Shown: piece after piece, positions 55,175 to 61,930 of the stretch
Numbering within the stretch: the first letter of the stretch is position 1
Layout of the letters: each line of letters starts with the position of its first letter
NCBI RefSeq assembly: GCF_002949735.1
Contig: NZ_CP026681.1
Coordinates: forward strand, 2,356,001-2,420,000
Length of the DNA: 64,000 nt
Source: Nostoc sp. 'Peltigera membranacea cyanobiont' N6
GTDB taxonomy: Bacteria; Cyanobacteriota; Cyanobacteriia; Cyanobacteriales; Nostocaceae
Direction of reading: 5' to 3'
The notes under the pieces: generated by a model
Seen by the model: only the letters and a program-made list of their open reading frames with translations
Databases searched by the model: none
What the model was told of the DNA's origin: nothing
Program-made: the position numbers and the translations under genes

Positions 55175-57489
55175 CTTAATTTATTAGTTTCTTCTAATTG
55201 TAAAAAATGTACTTTGCCAGATTCTTCTCCTGCAATAATTGTCGCTCCATCTGGTGTAATAGCACAGCATCTTAACTTACTTTCACCTGCAAAGCTAGCA
55301 ATTTCTTCTCCTGTAGTTAAATCCCAAAGCTTTAACATATTGTCATCGGCTACAGAAATAAATCGTTGACCGTCGGGTGTAACTTTTATGGCATTTATTG
55401 AACTCTTATGATTTGTAAGAGTAAATTCTTCTTTTCCCGTTTCTAAATTCCAGACTTTGATGGTTGTATCATACGAACCCGAAATAACTCGTTTGCTATC
55501 TGGGGTTACTGCTAGAGTCGTTATCCGGTAACTATGACCATTAAGTGTAAAATCTTGTTTTCCTGTTGCTAGATTCCAGATTTTGATAGTCGTATCATGC
55601 GAACCTGAAATAATTCGTTTACCATCAGCAGTTATGGTTAATGCTTCAATCGCATCTGTATGACCAATCAAAGTATATAGTTCCTTACCTGTTTCCAAGT
55701 CCCAAATTTTAAGAGTCTTATCGTAGGAACTAGAAATAACACATTTAGCATCGGGGGTTATAACTATAGCGCTGACACCATAATTATGGCCAACAAATGA
55801 AAAAACTTCTTTTCCTGTCTTCAACTCCCAAACTTTAATAGTTTTATCAATAGAAGCAGAAATTATTCGCTTACCTTCTGGAGTTGGAAGTAATGCAATA
55901 ACTGATAAATTGTGAATAGCTTTTGTAAAAATTTCTGCCCCAGTTGCCAAATCCCAGACTTTGATTGTACCTTCGTAAGAGCCAGAAATAATTTGTTTAT
56001 TGTTGGGAGTAACTGTTACGGACTTTACCCAATTGGGATGTTCTTGGAGATGAAAAAGTTCCTCTCCTGTCTGAGTATTCCAAACTTTTACTGTGTTGTC
56101 ATGAGAACCAGAAATTACCCGTTTACTATCTAGGCTTATAGCTAACACACTTACTGCCTTTGCATGACTTGTTATATAAATATTCTTCTCTTCTGCTACT
56201 AAGTTCCAAACCTTAAGCGTATCGTCTTCTGCTCCAGAAACTACTTGTTTCCCATCCGAAGTTATAGCTAAAGCTGTTACATGGTCACTATGACCATTGA
56301 AAGAAGAAATTTCTTTACCTATTTTAAAATCCCAAACCTTGAGAGTATTATCATAGGAAGCAGATATTATTTGTTTACCATCTGGTGTAACTGCCACTTT
56401 TTGAACAGACAAGCTGTGAGCTTTGATGGAAAGAGCTTTTCTACCATTTAACAAATTCCATACTTTGATAACTCCAGCAAAATCACCAGAAACTAAGTAT
56501 TTATTATCTGCTGTGATTGTTAATGTATTCACTACCTGCTTGTGACCTTTAAGGGTCAAAATAGCTTTTCGCTTTTGTAAATCCCAAACTTTGATTGTTC
56601 TGTCATAAGAACCAGAAACTACTAGTTTACCATAAGAAGTTATATTGACAGAAGTAATATTTCCAGTATGACTGCTAAGGGTAAAAAGTTCTTCTCCTTT
56701 CTCTAAATCCCAAACTTTCAAAGTATTATCGTCTGAACCAGAAATTACCCATTTATTATTTGGGGTTATTGCTACAGCGTTGACTGATTCCTGATGTCCA
56801 TAAAGCGTCAAAATTTGCTTTTGAGTTTCTAAGTCCCAAACTTTGAGAGTTTTGTCGCTAGAAGCAGATACTGCTCGTTTAGCATCTGAGGTGACAGCAA
56901 TAGAATTTATCGCATCACTATGAGCGTTAAATGTAAAAAGTTCTTCTCCGGTGTCAAGATTCCAAACCTTGATAATTCCGTCTATAGAGCCAGAAATTGC
57001 TTGATGGCTATTTGGGATTGCGGCTACAGCCCAAATAAAAGAAGTATGTCCCGTGAGAGTGCGTATTAAGTTTCCGCCAGGATGAGTTAAGCTGGGTTTT
57101 AAGGGACGCAACCAAGCTGTTTTACTTTGCTTTGCCTCTTTTAGAAGTTCTGTAATCTTTGGGGTTTCAAAATTTTGCATTCGTCCCCACAGTTGCTCTA
57201 CTAACTGCGTTTTATAATCAGCCAAAATATTAGATGAAAGTCTAAAAAAACTTTGGAGTAATTTGAAGTCATTTTTCATATTTTCAATAACTATAATATT
57301 TGGCTGTAAAGCTAAATTGTAATCTTCAATAAGTGGTTGTGGGGATGAAATTAAAATTTTATGTTCTAGAAACTCGAACTCAGTCAGTAATTCATGCAAA
57401 TCATCTGCCATACTTGCCTGAGCCAAATGATAGGGCAGATTTAAAACATATTCTTGATTTTCGGATGAAAGATTATCAAATTCACTCAT
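55168..57489 (-). CDS. APAF1_C-like helical domain plus WD40 propellers (773 aa)
   Basis: Start taken at ATG 57489 (MSEFDNLSSENQEYVLNLPY), which lines up with its paralogues; the open frame runs to 57561. The helical domain covers ~1-130. Then 14 canonical WD40 units and one degenerate closing unit (DGATIIAGEESGKVHFLQLE) follow, about two seven-bladed propellers. The repeats are diverged from each other, unlike those of the neighbour at 57910. The stop overlaps the next gene's start. Confidence 0.85.
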   Translation of the reverse strand: MSEFDNLSSENQEYVLNLPYHLAQASMADDLHELLTEFEFLEHKILISSPQPLIEDYNLALQPNIIVIENMKNDFKLLQSFFRLSSNILADYKTQLVEQLWGRMQNFETPKITELLKEAKQSKTAWLRPLKPSLTHPGGNLIRTLTGHTSFIWAVAAIPNSHQAISGSIDGIIKVWNLDTGEELFTFNAHSDAINSIAVTSDAKRAVSASSDKTLKVWDLETQKQILTLYGHQESVNAVAITPNNKWVISGSDDNTLKVWDLEKGEELFTLSSHTGNITSVNITSYGKLVVSGSYDRTIKVWDLQKRKAILTLKGHKQVVNTLTITADNKYLVSGDFAGVIKVWNLLNGRKALSIKAHSLSVQKVAVTPDGKQIISASYDNTLKVWDFKIGKEISSFNGHSDHVTALAITSDGKQVVSGAEDDTLKVWNLVAEEKNIYITSHAKAVSVLAISLDSKRVISGSHDNTVKVWNTQTGEELFHLQEHPNWVKSVTVTPNNKQIISGSYEGTIKVWDLATGAEIFTKAIHNLSVIALLPTPEGKRIISASIDKTIKVWELKTGKEVFSFVGHNYGVSAIVITPDAKCVISSSYDKTLKIWDLETGKELYTLIGHTDAIEALTITADGKRIISGSHDTTIKIWNLATGKQDFTLNGHSYRITTLAVTPDSKRVISGSYDTTIKVWNLETGKEEFTLTNHKSSINAIKVTPDGQRFISVADDNMLKLWDLTTGEEIASFAGESKLRCCAITPDGATIIAGEESGKVHFLQLEETNKLRC

Positions 57490-57541
57490 AGCAGTTAATA
57501 TAATGCAGAAGTAAATTGGTACTTGCTGTCTCAAAATAAAA

Positions 57542-57913
57542 TCATTCTTCTTTACCTCCATCCATATTCTCTAATCGCAGAAAATGCACGCATCCCAAAA
57601 TATCCCCTACGACTATAGTTGTATTATCTGGGGCAACAGTGCAAGTGAGCAGGGTACTATCCGCAGTGAAACTAGCGATCGCACCTCCCGTATGCAAATC
57701 CCAGATTTTTAAGGTGCGATCGCTTCCAACAGAAACCGCTTTTGAACCATCAGAGAAAACCGAAACGCCAAGAACTTGACCGTTATGACCTTTTAAAATG
57801 CGAAGTTCCTGACCACTGACTAGATCCCAAATTTTTAGGGTACTATCCCAGGAAGCGGTGTCTTCTGGTGAGAGGTTGCTGAAAATGTTCATGGAATTGA
57901 GTGGGGCGATCAT
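57542..57913 (-). CDS. Collapsed WD40 paralogue (123 aa)
   Basis: It starts like its paralogues (MNIFSNLSPED) but jumps after TA to SWDSTLKIWDL and keeps only about two WD40 units and the closing unit (NTTIVVGDILGCVHFLRLEN). The helical domain and most blades, roughly 600 residues, are missing, consistent with an in-frame deletion between the first codons and a late repeat. Its ATG overlaps the preceding stop (ATGA), so it is still translated in the operon. Likely a decaying copy. Confidence 0.7.
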   Translation of the reverse strand: MIAPLNSMNIFSNLSPEDTASWDSTLKIWDLVSGQELRILKGHNGQVLGVSVFSDGSKAVSVGSDRTLKIWDLHTGGAIASFTADSTLLTCTVAPDNTTIVVGDILGCVHFLRLENMDGGKEE

Positions 57914-60129
57914 TGAATTAAATCTATTCCTTCCAATCGCAGAAAATGTATTTGTCCTGAGTCTTCACCTGCAACAATCGTTACTCCATCAGGGGCAACA
58001 CCACAGCACAAAAATCTATCATCGTTATAAAAACTAGCAGACACATTACCATTCTCAAAATTCCAAATTCTGAGTGTATTATCCCTTGAAGCAGAAATAG
58101 CCATTTGTCCATTCGGAGTAATAGCGACTGCCCATATCCCGTCAGTGTGACCAATGAAAGTTAGCAGTTCTTCGCCTGTATGCAAATTCCAAACTTTGAG
58201 GGTTTTATCGTCTGAACCTGAAACTATATGTTTTCCATCTGGAGTAATAGCAACTGCTTGTACTTCTCTAGTATGTCCAATGAGAGTACGCAGTTCTTTT
58301 CCCGTTTGCAAATCCCAGACTTTCAGAGTTTTGTCCCATGAAGCAGAAACTATATGTTTTCCATCTGGAGTAATAGCAACTGCTCCTATTTCTCTAGTAT
58401 GTCCAATGAGAGTAAGCAATTCTTGTCCTGTTTGTAAATCCCAGATTTTCAGAGTTTGATCCCATGAAGCAGAAATTATATGTTTTCCATCTGACGAGAT
58501 AGCAACTGCCCCTATCCCCTGAGTATGTCCAGTAAGAGTAAGCAATTCTTGTCCTATTTGTAAATCCCAGACTTTGAGGGTTTTATCTTCTGAAGCAGAA
58601 ACTATATGTTTTCCATCTGGAGTAATAGCAACTGCTTGTACTTCTCTAGTATGCCTAGTGAGAGTACGCAGTTCTTTTCCCGTTTGCAAATTCCAAATTT
58701 TGAGAGTTTTATCCCATGAAGCAGAAACAGCTATTTGTCCGTCTGACGTGATAGCTATTGTTCGTAGCCAATTGGTGTGTCCGATCAAGGGACTTTGTTT
58801 TGTTCTTGCATATAAGTTCCAGAGTTTTAACGTTTTATCTGCTGAGGCAGAAACTATCTTTTGACCGAACTCTCTTGTCAAAGATTTATTAAAAGAAATA
58901 GTAGTAACTGCAATAACTGAATTTGTATGCCCTGTGAGAGTATACAGTTCTTTTCCTGTATATAAATTCCAAACTTTCAAGGTTTTATCTTCGGAACCAG
59001 AAACAACTATTTGCATATCAGGAGTGATAGCAACTGCCCAGATCAAGTCTGTATGTCCGGTAAGAGTACGCAGTTCTTTTCCCGTTTGCAAATTCCAAAT
59101 TTTGAGGGTTTTATCCCATGAAGCAGAAACAGCCATTTGTTGATCGGGAACAATGACAATATCAATAACTGTCTGTGTATGACCCACGAGAGTTTGCAAT
59201 TCCTTTCCTGTTTGAAAATCCCAGACTTTGAGAGTTTTGTCTGCTGAACCTGAAACTATATATCTTCCATCTGGAGTAATAGCAACTGCTCCTATCCATC
59301 CAGTATGTCCAGTGATAGTTTGCAATTCCTTTCCTGTTTGCAAATCCCAGACTTTCAGAGTTTTGTCCCATGAAGCAGAAACTATATGTTTTCCATCTGG
59401 AGTAATAGCAACTGCTCCTACTTCTTCAGTATGTCCAGTGAGAGTACGCAATTCCTTTCCTGTTTGCAGATCCCAGACTTTGAGAGTTTTGTCTCCTGAA
59501 GCTGAAACTGTATGTCTTCCATCTGGAGTAATAGCAACTGCTCCTACTTCTTCAGTATGTCCAGTGAGAGTACGCAATTCCTTTCCTGTTTGCAGATCCC
59601 AGACTTTGAGAGTTTTGTCTCCTGAAGCTGAAACTGTATGTCTTCCATCAGAAGTGACTACAATTGCTCTGACATAACTTTTATGTCCTGCAAAAGTTCG
59701 TAACAAATTTCCCTCTGGTGGTATCAAATTGGGCATCAAAGGTTTAAGCCAAGGTATAACGTTCCATTGTTTAGTTTGTGCTAGTAAATTCTGGATACTT
59801 ATATTTTTAAAAGACATTAAACGTCCCATCAATTGACTAGCTAGTTGTGTTGGTTCTTCAGTTAAAACCCTTGCTGACAAAAGTATAGCATTTTGGATTA
59901 ATTGCAAACTCTGCTTTTCTTCATCAGAGATTTTAATTTTAGGTTGCAAAGCCAAATCGTAATCTTCTATAATTAACTGAACTTCTGAAGCTGAAATCTT
60001 ATAATTAAGGTAATCAAATTCTGTTAATAAGTTACACAAATGCTCTGCCATACTTGCTGATGCCAAATGATACGGCAGATTTAAAACGTATTCCTTCTCT
60101 TCTAAAATAAAATCTTCAAACTCACTCAA
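57910..60129 (-). CDS. APAF1_C-like helical domain plus 14 near-identical WD40 units (739 aa)
   Basis: TTG start at 60129 overlaps the NTPase stop (TTGAGTGA), so translation is coupled. Residues ~1-135 are the Apaf-1-type helical domain (EKEYVLNLPYHLASASMAEH). Thirteen canonical WD40 units (ELRTLTGHTEEVGAVAITPD, DKTLKVWDLQTGK) and a closing unit (GVTIVAGEDSGQIHFLRLEG) form two seven-bladed propellers. Neighbouring units are nearly identical, even at DNA level, so the array is young. Together with the preceding NTPase gene it makes one split Apaf-1-like sensor. Confidence 0.9.
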   Translation of the reverse strand: MSEFEDFILEEKEYVLNLPYHLASASMAEHLCNLLTEFDYLNYKISASEVQLIIEDYDLALQPKIKISDEEKQSLQLIQNAILLSARVLTEEPTQLASQLMGRLMSFKNISIQNLLAQTKQWNVIPWLKPLMPNLIPPEGNLLRTFAGHKSYVRAIVVTSDGRHTVSASGDKTLKVWDLQTGKELRTLTGHTEEVGAVAITPDGRHTVSASGDKTLKVWDLQTGKELRTLTGHTEEVGAVAITPDGKHIVSASWDKTLKVWDLQTGKELQTITGHTGWIGAVAITPDGRYIVSGSADKTLKVWDFQTGKELQTLVGHTQTVIDIVIVPDQQMAVSASWDKTLKIWNLQTGKELRTLTGHTDLIWAVAITPDMQIVVSGSEDKTLKVWNLYTGKELYTLTGHTNSVIAVTTISFNKSLTREFGQKIVSASADKTLKLWNLYARTKQSPLIGHTNWLRTIAITSDGQIAVSASWDKTLKIWNLQTGKELRTLTRHTREVQAVAITPDGKHIVSASEDKTLKVWDLQIGQELLTLTGHTQGIGAVAISSDGKHIISASWDQTLKIWDLQTGQELLTLIGHTREIGAVAITPDGKHIVSASWDKTLKVWDLQTGKELRTLIGHTREVQAVAITPDGKHIVSGSDDKTLKVWNLHTGEELLTFIGHTDGIWAVAITPNGQMAISASRDNTLRIWNFENGNVSASFYNDDRFLCCGVAPDGVTIVAGEDSGQIHFLRLEGIDLIQ
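59393..59649. repeat. Exact 126-bp tandem duplication within a WD40 array
   Basis: The block 59393-59523 reappears at 59519-59649 with a shift of exactly 126 bp (42 codons, one WD40 unit) and no differences that I can see. Other units in the gene share 60-100 bp stretches. Confidence 0.8.
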
Positions 60130-61531
60130 TACGACGACTCCTTAAAACTCCTTTTAACTTTTGCCAAACCTTTAACTCATTTTTAGCAATAAGCTGATGA
60201 ATTCCCGGAATTGTTACTGGATGCTTATCCAAAATATCTTGTCGATGCAAGAAATCCCGGAAACTCGCGTGATAGACACTGTAACGCTTCTCTTCCTTCA
60301 TCAATTCATGTAAAAACTGCTTCCACTCATTCAATACTTGCTGCACTGCATATTCATCCTCACCAGAAAAATGACAAATCTTGCGACGAGAAACAGCTTC
60401 ACGCACTTCTCCTAAAATATAGACAATCTTAATTTTCTCAACAGGCAAAGGGTCTGCTGTCATCCCCATACGTCGCCAGTGGAATTCATAATAACCTTGC
60501 AGTCCTTGAGGGAATTGTTCTAGGGTTAAATCCTGATATAAACCACTTTCAATATCTAACAACACATAGCGCAAATACATGAAATTGGTTTCACTTTTTT
60601 CGGCAATTTTATCTGTAAACTCTATAATCGTTTCTGCCCATACATCAATGCGCTGACGCAAATTACCGCTACTATTAACCCGATTCCCAATATATGTCCT
60701 GACATCTCGCTCACTGTCTGTTTGAAAATCCAACAGATTAAGCGGTGGTGGCATTGGTGCAAAACTGGTCAAGGGAACTTCTACACCTCTTCGTCGAGTC
60801 AGAATAAAATACACACCGTCAGGTAAATAAGGTGGTAAATAGAGGATATTGGCTGCATCTCTGTAACTAGCTGCATCTACCTCATCCAGTGCGTCAACAG
60901 CAATAATGACTGCTTCACCGTCCCTTTTCTGCGCTACCTCATCCAACAATCGCCCTAGAAATTCTCCATCTCGCGTGGCGTTGGGGGGTAAGGGATCGTA
61001 GGATAGCTCATAGCGTTCAATCAATTGACGACAAACACTTTCGAGAAACTGATCTGCCCGATTGGGACCTTGGAGCAAAACGTTAAAATGAGCAATACAG
61101 CCCGTATCCTGCACATATTTCGCTAAAATCGCACTTTTTCCCTGCCCCGGATCGCCGATGATGGTAAAGTAACCTTTGGGATTATTGGCGATAAATGCCT
61201 CAATCGCATCAAAGACATACTCGCGCCCAACAAATCCCTCAGTTTTATCAGCAATCAAAGATTGAAATTGAGTGGGAACATTTTTAGGCGTTGCTTGCTG
61301 TATGGCTTTTACGATAGCTTGGATTGTTTGGTCATCTAACCGATTATAGATGCGATCGCCTATGTGTATTCCTTGCGCTTGATCAATGCTGATATTGTAC
61401 TTGCCGAGTTGTGTTGCTGCTTGGCGATCGCCAGAAGAAAGCACCTCACGCAAAACAGTTATGTCTGCGTTAGTGTATTCACCACTGGTAATACGGTTGA
61501 TAATGTTGTTAATATCATTCGAGTTCGCCAT
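60122..61531 (-). CDS. Adaptor-domain STAND NTPase (469 aa), NTPase half of a split Apaf-1-like sensor
   Basis: Residues ~7-78 are the shared adaptor domain, in a diverged form (QLGKYNISIDQAQGIHIGDR). The NTPase follows: GFVGREYVFDAI, Walker A GDPGQGKS at 126-133, Walker B VIIAVDALDEVD at 208-219, and sensor-type FILTRRRG. The C-terminus (VYHASFRDFLHRQDILDKH) is the winged-helix/ARC-like end seen before WD40 regions in single-chain homologues, but here the chain stops and the WD40 part is the next overlapping gene. Head of the minus-strand operon. Confidence 0.85.
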   Translation of the reverse strand: MANSNDINNIINRITSGEYTNADITVLREVLSSGDRQAATQLGKYNISIDQAQGIHIGDRIYNRLDDQTIQAIVKAIQQATPKNVPTQFQSLIADKTEGFVGREYVFDAIEAFIANNPKGYFTIIGDPGQGKSAILAKYVQDTGCIAHFNVLLQGPNRADQFLESVCRQLIERYELSYDPLPPNATRDGEFLGRLLDEVAQKRDGEAVIIAVDALDEVDAASYRDAANILYLPPYLPDGVYFILTRRRGVEVPLTSFAPMPPPLNLLDFQTDSERDVRTYIGNRVNSSGNLRQRIDVWAETIIEFTDKIAEKSETNFMYLRYVLLDIESGLYQDLTLEQFPQGLQGYYEFHWRRMGMTADPLPVEKIKIVYILGEVREAVSRRKICHFSGEDEYAVQQVLNEWKQFLHELMKEEKRYSVYHASFRDFLHRQDILDKHPVTIPGIHQLIAKNELKVWQKLKGVLRSRRIE

Positions 61532-61930
61532 TTCTTGTAAGTTTTTGTTTTATTTTAGACAATAAAATATTTGATTTACTTAAGTTTTTCTTAAGCTTCC
61601 TTATTTTTGGTGGCACTTTTAAGTTATTCTACTTATTGACAAAATTACCATAACCTTAATTTCTTACGGATCAGTGTTTCAGCTTTGAAATAAGTTTTTA
61701 TAAAGAAGGTTGTAGAAGAATTAAGCGCAGTCCAACAATTGAACTATTAAAATAGGTTAAAAACATACCAGATGGCGTAGAAGTTGTTGTCACTTTGGAA
61801 TACTCCCCATTCTGAAGTTGCTTAACCCGTAAGCTTGCTTGCAGCTAATGTTCGCAGGCACAAATAAGCGATGGTTTGGTATACATCATCTCTTGCTTTC
61901 TACATAATCAGCAAGGCAATGAGCTAAAGC
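61532..61930. other. Divergent intergenic region between two STAND genes
   Basis: About 400 bp between the NTPase gene (minus) and the STAND-DUF928 gene (plus). It must hold both promoters. It is AT-rich on the left, but I find no clear -35/-10 pair, palindrome or hairpin that I would defend. Confidence 0.4.

Noticed and set aside
58154..59677. Long plus-strand frames rich in FPSGVIATA... repeats opposite the WD40 gene
   Set aside because: These are antisense shadows of the 126-bp WD40 units. Their periodicity follows the minus-strand repeats.
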